Shown: one piece after another, positions 1 to 10,792 of the stretch
Layout: each line of letters starts with the position of its first letter
Position numbering within the stretch: position 1 is the stretch's first letter
NCBI GenBank assembly: GCA_963723455.1
Contig: CAVRQM010000001.1
Location: 744,001-808,000 of the forward strand
Origin: CAVRQM01 sp963723455
Lineage (GTDB): Bacteria > Pseudomonadota > Alphaproteobacteria > Acetobacterales > Acetobacteraceae
Reading direction: 5' to 3'
Length of the DNA stretch: 64,000 bases
Notes under the pieces: generated by a model
Told to the model about the DNA's origin: nothing
Database searches by the model: none
What the model saw: only the letters and a program-made list of their open reading frames with translations
Program-made: the position numbers and the translations under genes

Positions 1-636
1 GCGCTTCATCGCCACCCCGATCTCGCCGGCCCAGGCGCGGCGGCCCAGTTCGGTCTCGACCACGGTCGGCGAGATGGCGTTGACGGTAATGCCGTGCTTG
101 GCCCACTCCGCCGCCAGCACACGGGTCAGCCCCAACAGCCCGGCCTTGCTGGTGCAGTAGGCGAGGTGGCCGTCCAGCGCCACGAAGCTCGCCTGGCTGG
201 CCAGGTTGACGATGCGGCCGGCGCCAGACTGGCAAAGCGGCTGGAACGCCGCGCGGGCCATCAAGAACGGCGCCCGCAGGTTGACCGCCATCGTCGCGTC
301 CCACTCCGCGTCGCTCACCTGCTCGGCCGGCCCCAGAAGCACGATCCCCGCGTTGTTGATCAGCACATCCAGGCGGTCATGCGCCTCGATCGCCATGCCG
401 ACAATCCGCTCGGCCTCGCCCGGATCAGTCACGTCCGCGACGATCGCCACATGGCCCTCGCCGGGCAGACCCAGGGCGGCCTGCTCGACCGCCTCGCTGC
501 GGTCAGCCAGCGCCAGATGCGCCCCGCGCGCTGCGAACACCTGGGCGATCGCCTGCCCGATGCCGGCCGCGCCGCCGGTCACCAGCACCACCTTTCCGGT
601 CATGTCGAACGCCGTCTCGAAGCTGTAGCTGGCCAT
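1..636 (-). CDS. SDR oxidoreductase, GolD/D-threitol dehydrogenase-like (3' end cut by window edge)
   Basis: Short-chain dehydrogenase/reductase, NAD(P)-dependent, cytosolic; 212 codons are present and the C-terminus lies off the left edge. The Rossmann glycine motif TGGAAGIG sits near residue 20, NNAG near residue 93, and the catalytic Ser and the YCTSK pair follow. The later segment NAISPTVVETELGRRAW resembles GolD and D-threitol dehydrogenases, which oxidise polyols, more than fatty-acid FabG. The start is ATG at 636. It diverges from an rpiB-type gene across about 230 bp. RpiB-family isomerases are known to work with polyol dehydrogenases in erythritol/threitol catabolism, so a polyol role is inferred. 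The exact substrate cannot be read from sequence; membership of the SDR family is certain. Confidence 0.85.
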   Translation of the reverse strand, partial: MASYSFETAFDMTGKVVLVTGGAAGIGQAIAQVFAARGAHLALADRSEAVEQAALGLPGEGHVAIVADVTDPGEAERIVGMAIEAHDRLDVLINNAGIVLLGPAEQVSDAEWDATMAVNLRAPFLMARAAFQPLCQSGAGRIVNLASQASFVALDGHLAYCTSKAGLLGLTRVLAAEWAKHGITVNAISPTVVETELGRRAWAGEIGVAMKR

Positions 637-731
637 TTCCCCCCGCCGATTGCTTGCCCGCCGAGCGTGACGCGAATTTTTTTTGCCCAGCGTGGTATTT
701 TCTTCATCTGACTTTTCGCGCGACGCCATGC

Positions 732-756
732 GGTGTCAATGGCCTAGAGGTGTCAA
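732..756. promoter_or_regulatory. direct repeat GGTGTCAA x2, possible operator
   Basis: Two perfect copies of GGTGTCAA (732-739 and 749-756) start 17 bp apart in the divergent SDR/rpiB intergenic region. Read on the minus strand each contains TTGACA, but I find no matching -10 box for either. Tandem half-sites between divergent genes are typical of a regulator-binding site; no regulator gene is in view. Confidence 0.3.
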
Positions 757-865
757 GCCTCCGGCGGCGGCTATCGGCCGGGCTGGGGAGCGCTGTCGCC
801 GGTACCTGACGGGCCGCCGCGGCCAACCTTCATCTCCGCGCAGCGGCAGCGAACGGGAGAGCGCC

Positions 866-1339
866 ATGACCATAGCGATCGGCTGCGACGAAGCCGCCTT
901 CGCGCTGAAGGAGACGCTGAAGCGCGCGCTCCAGGATCAGGGTCACGCGATCCAGGATTACGGCACGCACGCAGAGGGTGAGACGGCCGCCTACCCGGAT
1001 GTGGCCTTCGCGGTGGCCGGGGCCGTGGCCGCCGGCCGGCACCAGCGCGGGGTGCTGCTGTGCGGCACCGGCATCGGCATGGCGATCAGCGCCAATAAGG
1101 TGCCCGGGGTGCGCGCCGCCCAGTGCCACGACACTTATTCGGCCGAGCGCGCCCGCAAGAGCAACGACGCGCAGATCATCTGCATCGGAGCGCGGGTGGT
1201 CGGGCCGGAGCTGGCTAAGACAATTATCGCGGCCTGGATGGCCAGCGAGTTCGAGGGCGGCCAGTCAGCCGCCAAGATCGAGCGCATCGCCGCGTATGAG
1301 GCGGCGGCGCAGGAACCGGCGCCGGCCCGCGCCGCCTAG
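866..1339 (+). CDS. rpiB: RpiB/LacA/LacB family sugar-phosphate isomerase
   Basis: Cytosolic aldose-ketose phosphate isomerase, classically ribose-5-phosphate to ribulose-5-phosphate. The 157 residues match the usual RpiB length of about 150. The family signature is clear: an N-terminal IGCDEAAF, the catalytic-cysteine motif CGTGIGMAISANKVPGVRA near residue 73, and HDTYSAERARKSNDAQ with the proton-transfer His. The ATG at 866 follows GGGAGAG, a good ribosome-binding site; the longer upstream reading frame has no comparable signal. Its neighbour is a divergent polyol-type dehydrogenase, so an EryI/LerI-like role on tetrose phosphates is an alternative to pentose-phosphate isomerisation. The family is certain; the substrate is not. 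Confidence 0.9.
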   Translation: MTIAIGCDEAAFALKETLKRALQDQGHAIQDYGTHAEGETAAYPDVAFAVAGAVAAGRHQRGVLLCGTGIGMAISANKVPGVRAAQCHDTYSAERARKSNDAQIICIGARVVGPELAKTIIAAWMASEFEGGQSAAKIERIAAYEAAAQEPAPARAA

Positions 1340-1423
1340 CCTCCGAACTCGGCCACGCCGGCCGGCCGTCGGGCGGATGGCTGGCCCGCCGGCCGGGCCG
1401 CCGCGGCGGCAGCTTCGGCCTGG

Positions 1424-4244
1424 ATGATACGGACTGGGGTGTGTATGCATCCCTTTTGGCAAGCGGCACGCTTGAGGGCAGAGACCTATTCACACATTCC
1501 CGACCCTTTTTTCGTGCCCGGCAGACGGACGATCCCGGGGATCACGCTGTTGACATTCCCCGGCGACGGCGAGTCGAAAGGCCGCCGGCCCGCGCTGTCC
1601 CGCCTTGACCGTCCCGCACCTGGTCTGGGCTGGCGCGCGCGCCGTCGCCTGGCGCGCGAGGCCGCCCTACTGCGCGCCAGCCCGCTATTCGACGCGGATT
1701 GGTACAGAGAGCATTGCACCGAGGCAGACCGCGAGGACTGCGACCCGGTCCTGCACTATCTTGTGACCGGCGCGCTCGCGGGGCTGGATCCGGGGCCAGA
1801 GTTCAGCACCGAGGAATACAACGCCGCCAATCCGGATGTCGCCGCCTCCGGCCTTAACCCGCTCGCCCACTATCTCGCGCACGGCCTCGCCGAGCGCCGC
1901 GCGCTGCGCGTGACTGCGGCATTGACGCCGCCTGCTGTGGTGCAGGGCGGCAGCGCGAGCCGCCGGCAACCGCCGCTACGGGCGTCGCTCAGGTCCCTGC
2001 TCCGGCCGCTGCTGCGGCCAGGCCGGGTGCTTCGGCCGAGCGCGCCGGACGGGTTCGCCGACACCGCGCCGCTGCATCCGGTCGACGGGCACGCGCCGAC
2101 CGGCTGGGCGCTGGTGCAGATGCCGCAGCCGCCAGCCGCGAGCCGCCTGTCGCTGCGGGTCCGCGAGGGCGATGGCGCGCGCGAGATTGCGCTGCCGCCG
2201 CAGGCGCGCGCGGCACTGGTCCGGCTGCCGGAGTCTCCGGCGCAGCTTGGCATCGGCTGCGGTGTCCGGTCGGGCCTACGGATCGGCCCGGACGGGCTGC
2301 CGGATCGTTTCGTGGTGCGCGAAATCGGCCAGGTCGAGGCGGTGCTGCGGCTGCTTCGGACGCACGGCTTCGGGCCTGCGCGGCTGTGGCGCGCGCTGCG
2401 CGGTCCCGGGCCGGGACTGGTGTCCTCGCTGCGCGAACTGGCGGCCCTGCACACCCCGGCGGAGAGCAGCGGGTACCAGCAATGGATCGAGCTGTATGAT
2501 ACGCCGCCGCGCGCCGGACTCGCCGCGATGCGCGCCCGCGTCCGCGCCATGCCCGATCCGCCGCGGTTTTCCGTGCTGGTGCCAACCTTCAACACGCAGG
2601 CCGCGCCGCTGTGCGAGATGATCGGCTCGGTGCGCGCCCAGATCTACCCGCACTGGGAGCTGTGCATCGCCGACGATGCATCGACCGAACCGCATGTGCG
2701 CGACATCCTGCGCGAGGCCGAATCCGAGGACGCCCGCATCCGCTTGGCGCTGCGCGACCGGAACGGAAACATTTCGGCCGCATCGAACTCGGCGCTGGCG
2801 CTGGCCAGCGGCGATTTCGCGGCGCTGCTGGACCATGACGACGTGCTGGCTCCGCAGGCGCTGCTGGCCATGGCCGAGGCGATCCGCGCCAATCCCGGCA
2901 CCGACATCCTGTATTCCGACGAGGACAAGCTCGACGCGGACGGCCATCGCTACGATCCGTATTTCAAGCCCGACTACAGCCCCGAGCTGTTGCAGGGCCA
3001 GAACTTCATCAGCCATCTGGGCGTCTATCGCCTGTCGGCGCTGCGCGCCCTCGGCGGGCTGCGCGAAGGGTTCGAGGGCAGCCAGGACTACGACCTAGCG
3101 CTGCGCATGGCGGCGCGCACGCGCGGCCCGATCGTGCATGTGCCGCACGTCCTGTACCATTGGCGCATGTTTCCCGGCGCGGGCACCTTCTCCTCCACCC
3201 AGATGTCGCGCGCCACGATCGCGGCGCGTCGCGCCATCCAGGAGCAGGCGGCATCGCTCGGCGACGCGGTGGAGGTTACCGACAGCGTTGCCCACTATCA
3301 CCGGGTGGTGCGCGCCGCCCCCGATCCGTGGCCGCTGGTCACCGCCATCGTGCCGACCCGCGATCATGCCGACGTGCTACGCGACTGCATCGACGGCCTG
3401 CTGGACGCCACCGACTATCCGGCGCTGGAGGTGATCGTCGCGGACAACGGCAGCACCCAGGCGGAGACGCACGCCTATTTCGCGCAGATCGCCGAGCGCG
3501 GCGTGCGCGTGCTGCCCTGCCCCGGGCCGTTCAACTACTCGGCGATCAACAACGCAGCCGCCGCGCAGGCCAGCGGCGACATCCTGCTGCTGCTGAACAA
3601 CGACATCTCGATGTCCTCGCCGGGCTGGCTGCGCGAGATGGTGCAGCTGGCGGTCCGCCCAGGAGTGGGCGCGGTTGGCGCGCGGCTGCTGTATCCCGAC
3701 GGCACGCTGCAGCACGCCGGCGTGGTGCTGGGCCTGGGCGGCGCCGCCGGCCACACCCATGTCGGCGCTGGGCGCGACGATCCCGGCTATTTCGGCCAGC
3801 TGATGATGACGCGCGAGGTCTCCGCGGTCACCGCCGCCTGCCTGGCGACGCCGCGCGCCGCCTTTGCCGCCGTGGGCGGACTGGACGAAGTGAACCTGCC
3901 GGTCGCGTTCAACGACGTCGATTACTGCCTGCGCCTGCGCGAAGCCGGGCTGCGCGTCATCTGGACGCCGCACGCCGAGCTGGTGCATCACGAAATCCAA
4001 GTCTCGCGGCAGCGACTTCACCCCCGAGCGAGTGGACAAGTTCCACGCCGAGGTCGCGTACGTGCTGCGCCGCTGGGGCACGGCGCTGTCCGCCGACCCG
4101 TTCTACAACCCCAACCTGTCGCTCAGCCACGCGCGGCCCACCCCGGCGTTCCCGCCGCGCGGGCCGCGCGTCTGGGCGACGCAGGATCCCGCATTGCAGC
4201 CGGTGCCCGCCCGCCCGGTTCCCCAGACCGAAGCGGCGCTGTAG
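1424..4244 (+). CDS. large double GT2 glycosyltransferase, frameshifted near 3993
   Basis: Surface-polysaccharide or O-antigen glycosyltransferase of about 939 residues after correcting one base. An N-terminal region (about residues 80-150) carries two short repeats of the type found ahead of glycosyltransferases in polysaccharide loci (SPLFDADWYREHC and EFSTEEYNAANPDV). The first GT2 domain starts near residue 381 (FSVLVPTFNT, later LLDHDDVL). The second starts near 636 (VTAIVPTRDH, later LLLNNDISM). At 3993-3995 an extra A in GAAATCC throws the frame; removing it joins LVHHE to the family C-terminus HHESKSRGSD...RRWGTALSADPFYNPNLSL, ending at 4244. The start may be ATG 1424 or ATG 1448; neither has a strong ribosome-binding site. 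The next gene is another glycosyltransferase. Confidence 0.82.
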
Positions 4245-4286
4245 CGTCACACTCCAAACAGAGTGCAGATCAGCGATGGAGATCTC

Positions 4287-7200
4287 GTGGACACGATGAC
4301 GGATCCGCATGCCAGCGGCGCGATGATCGACCCGCGCGCCGGCGGCGCGATGATCGACCCGCGCGCCGGCGGCGCGACCGAGGACGCGATCGACCGCCTG
4401 CTGGCGCCGCATGTCGATGCGCTGTTCTGGCGGCCGGTCAGGCTGGGCGTGGACAGCGCGTGGTACGGCCACCTGCCGTTCGCACACTGGATCGTCGCCG
4501 CCAGCCGCCCGCGCCTGCTGGTCGAACTCGGCACCCATGCCGGGGTTTCGTACTCGGCGTTCTGCGAATCAGTGCGCCGGTCCGGGCTGGATACGCGCTG
4601 CCTGGCAGTGGACACCTGGCAAGGCGACGAGCATGCCGGGTTCTACGGCGAGGAGATCTTCAACGATCTCTCGACGTTTCACGATGCGCGCTACGCCGGC
4701 TTCTCGACGCTGCTGCGCTGCACGTTCGACGCGGCGCTCGGCTATGTCGCCGATGGCAGCATCGACCTGCTGCACATCGACGGACGGCACGCCTATGAGG
4801 ACGTGCGCCAGGACTTCGACAGCTGGCGGCCGAAGCTGTCCGCGCGCGCGGTCGTTCTGTTGCACGACACCAATGAACGCCCCCGCGGTTTTGGGGTTTG
4901 GCGGCTATGGGCGGAGCTGGCCGCCGCACACCCGCATTTCGAGTTCCTGCACGAACACGGCCTGGGCGTGCTGTGCGTCGGCCCGCAAGCGCCCGAGGCC
5001 GTGCAGGAGCTGTGCCGGCCCCGCGAGGCGGCCGAGATCGCCGCGCTGCGCGAGCGCTTCGCGCTGCTGGGCGAACGCTGGTCGGTCGAGCATCAGCACC
5101 GCAACACGCGCTGCGCGCTGGTGCAGGACCGGGCGCGCATCCAGGCGCATGCCGATGCGCTCGAGGCGAAGTTCGGCGAACTGATCAGCTACACGACGGC
5201 GCTGGAGCGCAATATTGGCCAGCCGCCGGCGCGCGCCGAGCTGCGCAACGCGCTCGCCCGCGCGGTCGCCGCGGACCACGAGCGACTGATCGCGCTGGAC
5301 CGGGCCGCCGCCGCCGATGCGCAGGCTGCGGCGGCGCACGCAAAGACTGCGGCGGCGCAGGCCGAAACGCTGGCGATGCGGCGGGAGATGGAGGCCATCG
5401 CGGCGTCACGGTCATGGCGCGTGGCGCAGCGCCTGCGCGCCGCGACGGAGTTGCTGCGCGGCTCGATGCGCCACCCGCTCGGGGCGATGGGCCGTACGGT
5501 CACGGTGGCGCCGGGATCGCCGGCGCCGGCGGCTCCCGCCCCAGTCGCGGCAATCGTCGGTCCACCGCGGACGCGCCAGCCCGCAATTCTGTTTGCCGCC
5601 GGCGAACCGGACACGCCGGGTTGCGCCTATCGCTGCGTCCGCCTCGCCGCCAGCGCCGCCGCCGCGGGCTGGCAGGCGCGCTGGAAGCCAGTGGCGGAGG
5701 TGTCCGCAGACGACCTGCGCGACACCGACCTGGTGATCCTGTGGCGGGTGACGTGGAGCCCGCATGTCGAGGGCTTGATTGAGCACGTGCGCGGGTTCGG
5801 CGGCCGCGTGGCGCTCGATCTGGACGATCTGATGATCCGCCCGGAGCTGGCGCGGGTCGAGTTCATCGACGCGATCCGCTCGATCAACTGGTCCGAGGCG
5901 CATGTCCGCGCCATGTTCACCAGCATCGTCCACGTGCTGCACAACGTAGATCTGTGCATCGCCACCACCGAGGAGCTGGCGCGCGAGATGCGCCGCTTCC
6001 AGAAGGCCGCCTACGTTCTGGCCAATGGCTTCGATGCCGCGACCTTCCGGCGCGCGCGGATGGCGGCGCGGGCGCGGCTGGCCGCGCCGCCGGATGCGCT
6101 GGTGCGGATCGGCTATGCCGGCGGCTCGCGCACCCACCAGCGCGACTTCGCCGCCGCCGCCGAGGCGCTGGCCGCCGTCCTGGCCGCCCGGCCGCAGACC
6201 CGGCTGGTGCTGTTCCGGCATGGCGAGGCGCAGGAAGGGCTGGTCGCCCCGGAGGAGTTCCCGGCGCTGGCCGCCCACGCGGACCGCATCGAGTGGCGCG
6301 AGCTGGCGCCGCTGGACGCGTTGCCTGACGAGCTGGCGCGCTTCGACATCAATATCGTGCCGCTGCAGACCGGCAATCCGTTCGTCGAAGCCAAGAGCGA
6401 GCTCAAGTTCTTCGAGGCGGCAATTGCCGGCGTGCCCAGCGTCGCCTCGCCGACCGGCCCGTACGCGCGCGCCATCCGCGACGGCGAGACCGGGTTCCTC
6501 GCCGCCGATGCGCCGGCCTGGCAGCAGGCGCTCCTGGCGCTGGTCGATGATCCGGCGCTGCGCCAGCGCATCGCCCGCAACGCCTGCGGCGACGTCCTGT
6601 GGCGCTTTGGGCCAGAAGGACAGGCCGAGACGATGCGCCGCTTCCTGGCCCAGCAGCATGGCGGCGCGCAGCCGGCGGACTGCCGGACCCTGGCGGCCGC
6701 GTTTGCCCTCGACCTGGCCGTCGCCCCGCGGCGGGACTTCCAGCGCCTGCCGCCCGGCGATGCCACCGAGACGCTGTTCATGCAGGACCGTCTGGCGGAG
6801 GCGGCGGTGACGGTGGTGATCACAGCCTACAACTACGCCGACCACATCCAGGAGGCGCTGGAATCTGTGCGGCTGCAAACCCTGGCTCCGCTGGATCTGG
6901 TGGTGGTGGACGATTGCTCGACCGACCTGGACATGCCGCAGCTGATCCTGGATTGGGCGCACGCCAATGCCGGGCGGTTTAATCGGCTGGTCGTGCTGCG
7001 CCATCTTGGCAATGCCGGGCCGGGGGCCGCGCGCAACACCGGCTTCGCCTGGGCCGAGACGCCGTACGTGCTGCCGCTGGATGCCGACAACCGGTTGCGC
7101 CCGGGCTGCGCCGAACAGTTGTTCGCGGCGCTGGACGGCAGCGGCGCGGCGTTCGCATATCCGCGGCTGCAGCATTTCGGCGGCGACGCGCAGGTGAGCG

Positions 7201-7538
7201 GCGGCGCGCGCTACGAGCCGCAGCGCCTGATCGGCGGCAACTACATCGACGCCATGGCCCTGATCGCGCGCTGGGCCTGGTCGGCGGCCGGCGGCTACTA
7301 CCCGCAGCGCGACGTGATGGGCTGGGAGGATTTCTCGCTGTGGTGCCGGATGGCCGAACTGGGCTTCTGGGGACAGGCGGTGGACGCGGTGTTGGCGGAA
7401 TACCGGGTGCATCACGGCTCGATGGTGGACACGTTCATCGAGACCGACGGGAACAAGTTGGCGATCGTCGATTTCGTCGAGCAACGTCACCCCTGGCTCG
7501 ACATCCTGGCGCGCGACCCGCATGCGCGGACGCGATGA
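4287..7538 (+). CDS. three-domain methyltransferase-GT4-GT2 fusion
   Basis: Protein of about 1083 residues with three enzyme modules, presumably acting on a cell-surface glycan. Around residues 55-235 is a class I methyltransferase-like domain with the SAM loop LVELGTHAGVSYSAF and DLLHIDGRHAYEDV. Residues 240-380 are Ala/Glu/Arg-rich and helical, a likely coiled coil. Residues 430-790 form a GT4-type glycosyltransferase with SELKFFEAAIAGVPSVAS. From about 840 a GT2 domain begins (VTVVITAYNY, VVVDDCSTD, LPLDADN). The start chosen is GTG 4287, preceded at 5 nt by GGAG; ATG 4296 and GTG 4263 are alternatives. The N-terminus contains a tandem nonapeptide repeat. It follows the frameshifted GT gene by about 40 bp, probably in one operon. 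Confidence 0.83.
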   Translation: MDTMTDPHASGAMIDPRAGGAMIDPRAGGATEDAIDRLLAPHVDALFWRPVRLGVDSAWYGHLPFAHWIVAASRPRLLVELGTHAGVSYSAFCESVRRSGLDTRCLAVDTWQGDEHAGFYGEEIFNDLSTFHDARYAGFSTLLRCTFDAALGYVADGSIDLLHIDGRHAYEDVRQDFDSWRPKLSARAVVLLHDTNERPRGFGVWRLWAELAAAHPHFEFLHEHGLGVLCVGPQAPEAVQELCRPREAAEIAALRERFALLGERWSVEHQHRNTRCALVQDRARIQAHADALEAKFGELISYTTALERNIGQPPARAELRNALARAVAADHERLIALDRAAAADAQAAAAHAKTAAAQAETLAMRREMEAIAASRSWRVAQRLRAATELLRGSMRHPLGAMGRTVTVAPGSPAPAAPAPVAAIVGPPRTRQPAILFAAGEPDTPGCAYRCVRLAASAAAAGWQARWKPVAEVSADDLRDTDLVILWRVTWSPHVEGLIEHVRGFGGRVALDLDDLMIRPELARVEFIDAIRSINWSEAHVRAMFTSIVHVLHNVDLCIATTEELAREMRRFQKAAYVLANGFDAATFRRARMAARARLAAPPDALVRIGYAGGSRTHQRDFAAAAEALAAVLAARPQTRLVLFRHGEAQEGLVAPEEFPALAAHADRIEWRELAPLDALPDELARFDINIVPLQTGNPFVEAKSELKFFEAAIAGVPSVASPTGPYARAIRDGETGFLAADAPAWQQALLALVDDPALRQRIARNACGDVLWRFGPEGQAETMRRFLAQQHGGAQPADCRTLAAAFALDLAVAPRRDFQRLPPGDATETLFMQDRLAEAAVTVVITAYNYADHIQEALESVRLQTLAPLDLVVVDDCSTDLDMPQLILDWAHANAGRFNRLVVLRHLGNAGPGAARNTGFAWAETPYVLPLDADNRLRPGCAEQLFAALDGSGAAFAYPRLQHFGGDAQVSGGARYEPQRLIGGNYIDAMALIARWAWSAAGGYYPQRDVMGWEDFSLWCRMAELGFWGQAVDAVLAEYRVHHGSMVDTFIETDGNKLAIVDFVEQRHPWLDILARDPHARTR
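4317..4377 (+). repeat. 27-bp perfect tandem repeat inside the glycosyltransferase start
   Basis: Two identical 27-bp units (4317-4343, 4344-4370) followed by the first 7 bases of a third. The unit is in frame and encodes the nonapeptide GAMIDPRAG twice, directly upstream of the folded methyltransferase domain. Perfect identity suggests a recent duplication or a length-variable repeat. Confidence 0.9.
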
Positions 7539-7795
7539 AGCGGAGGCAGGCGTCCGAAGAGGCGCTGCTGCGCGAGCACCGGTGCGTCCTGATCCCAACG
7601 CGGTCTCGACCCGCAGGTCGAACCTGATCCTCGTCGCCGCGCCTGCGCACGGCGTCTATGCGCTCCGGTCGCAGGAGGCATTCGCCCTTGACACGCGCCT
7701 GCATCCGTCGCGCGACCGGGGCCCCAGTGACCGCGCCCCCCGTGACCTGCGCCCCGCGCTGCGCTAAACCCCCGGGCTTGCCCGGAGACCACGCC

Positions 7796-9019
<1,224 letters not shown>

Positions 9020-9023
<4 letters not shown>

Positions 9024-9853
9024 GCCGCATCGCCGCCCGCTTCGCGCAGCTGCGAGCCGAGGGACGCGGCGCGCTGATCCCGTTCCTGGAAGCCTGGGAT
9101 CCGGACCGCGACACGTCGATGGCGCTGCTGCGCGGGATGGCGGGCGCCGGCGCCGACCTGATCGAGATCGGCTGCCCGTTCACCGACCCGATGGCCGACG
9201 GCCCGATCATCCAACGCGCCAGCCAGCGTGCGCTCGCCGCCGGCGCGACGCTGGCCGCGGCGCTGGGCATGGTGCGCGGTTTCCGCGACGCCGACGAGGC
9301 GACCCCGATCGTGCTGATGGGCTACCTCAACCCGATCCTGTCGTACGGACCCGAACGCTTCTGCGTCGATGCGGCGGCGGCCGGGGTGGACGGGCTGATC
9401 GTGGTGGACCTGCCCAGCGAGGAGGCCGAACTGCTCTCCGGGCACGCCGCGCGCGAAGGACTGGACATCATCCGGCTGGTAGCGCCGACCACCGATGACG
9501 CGCGCCTGCGCCATGTGCTCGGCGGCAGTTCCGGGTTCGTCTATTACGTGTCGATCACCGGCATCACCGGCACGCGCAGCGCCAGCGCCGCCGACCTGCG
9601 CGCCGCCATTCCGCGCGTGCGCGCCGCCACCGACCTGCCCATCGCTATCGGCTTCGGCGTCCGCACCCCGGCGCAGGCGGCGGAAGCGGCGGGGGTCGCC
9701 GACGCCGCCGTGGTCGCCTCGGCGCTGATCGAGATTCTGGCCGCCAGCCTGGACGCGCAGGGCCGCGCCGGCCCCGAAACGGTGTCGCGCGTGCTGGACC
9801 AAGTGCGCGCCCTGGCCGCCGGCGTCCGCGGCGCGCAGCGGGCCGCGGCATGA
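9020..9853 (+). CDS. trpA: tryptophan synthase alpha subunit
   Basis: Cleaves indole-3-glycerol phosphate and channels indole to TrpB. The 277 residues fit the usual length of about 270 for this TIM barrel. The catalytic Glu lies in LIEIGCPFTDPMADGP and the catalytic Asp in the VDLPSEEAE strand; GYLNPIL and GFGVRTPAQA (phosphate binding) are also clear. The start is GTG 9020, overlapping the trpB stop as GTGA. The stop overlaps the accD start as ATGA, so trpB, trpA and accD are translated as a coupled unit. Confidence 0.96.
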
Positions 9854-10764
9854 GCTGGCTGACCGAATATGTCCGCCCGCGCATCCGCACCCTGCTGGGA
9901 CGGCGCGACGTGCCGGAGAACCTGTGGGTGCAATGCCCGCAATGCCAGCAGATGATGTTCCACACCGAGCTGGAGAAGAACCTGCGGGTCTGCACGCATT
10001 GCGGCCACCACATGCGCGCCGGCAGCACCGAGCGGCTCGCCTGGACGTTCGACGATGGCGCATCGACCCGCATCGAGCTGCCGAAAGTGCCGACCGACCC
10101 CCTGCGTTTCCGCGACAGCCAGCGCTATGTCGAGCGGCTGCGCGTCGCCCGCGAGAAGACCCACACCGATGACGCGCTGGTGGTGGCGCACGGCGCGATC
10201 GGCGGCGTGCCGGCGGTGGTCGCGGTGATGGAGTTCGACTTCATGGCCGGCTCGATGGGGGCTGCCGTCGGCGAGGGCCTGGTCGCCGCCGCGCGCCTCG
10301 CGGTGCTGCAGCAGGCCGCGCTGGTGGTGTTCACCGCCTCCGGCGGGGCGCGGATGCAGGAAGGGGCGGTCAGCCTGATGCAGATGCCGCGCTCGATCAT
10401 CGCCACCCGCCTGGTCAAGCATGCCGGCCTGCCCTTCATCGTGGTGCTGACCGATCCCACGACCGGTGGCACCACGGCGAGCTTCGCCATGCTGGGCGAC
10501 ATCCACATCGCCGAGCCGGGGGCGCTGATCGGCTTCGCCGGCGCACGGGTGATCGAGCAGACGGTGCGCGAAACGCTGCCGGAGGGTTTCCAGCGCGCCG
10601 AATACCTGCATGAGCACGGCATCGTCGATATGGTCGTGCCACGCACCGAACTCGCCGCCGCGCTTGGGCGGGTGCTGGGGCTGCTGTGCCGTCGCGAGCC
10701 GGCCGAGCCGAAGGACGCGCCGGCGCCGGCCGCGGCCGAGCCGGAGACCGAGGCGGCAGCCTGA
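9850..10764 (+). CDS. accD: acetyl-CoA carboxylase carboxyltransferase subunit beta
   Basis: Carboxyltransferase beta subunit that, with AccA, moves the carboxyl group from biotin-BCCP to acetyl-CoA, the first step of fatty-acid synthesis. 304 residues. The N-terminal four-Cys zinc finger is visible (CPQCQQM and later CTHCGHH, residues about 29-55). The crotonase-fold core has TASGGARMQEG and PTTGGTTASFAMLGD, forming the acyl-CoA pocket. The tail from about residue 283 is a low-complexity Pro/Ala/Glu stretch. The ATG at 9850 overlaps the trpA stop. The trpBA-accD-folC order is common in proteobacteria. Confidence 0.96.
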   Translation: MSWLTEYVRPRIRTLLGRRDVPENLWVQCPQCQQMMFHTELEKNLRVCTHCGHHMRAGSTERLAWTFDDGASTRIELPKVPTDPLRFRDSQRYVERLRVAREKTHTDDALVVAHGAIGGVPAVVAVMEFDFMAGSMGAAVGEGLVAAARLAVLQQAALVVFTASGGARMQEGAVSLMQMPRSIIATRLVKHAGLPFIVVLTDPTTGGTTASFAMLGDIHIAEPGALIGFAGARVIEQTVRETLPEGFQRAEYLHEHGIVDMVVPRTELAAALGRVLGLLCRREPAEPKDAPAPAAAEPETEAAA

Positions 10765-10792
10765 CTGCTTGCCGCAGCATCGCCGCGCACAC

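Noticed and set aside
5412..7598. Open frame of 728 codons on the minus strand opposite the fusion glycosyltransferase
   Set aside because: It mirrors a recognisable plus-strand enzyme and has Arg/Gln/His-rich composition typical of antisense frames in high-GC DNA; no motif is visible.
7688..7716. TTGACA upstream of trpB as a promoter
   Set aside because: No -10-like sequence is found 16-18 bp downstream.
7539..7795. Missing trpF between the glycosyltransferase and trpB
   Set aside because: I looked in all frames for a phosphoribosylanthranilate isomerase remnant and saw no motif; the region appears non-coding.
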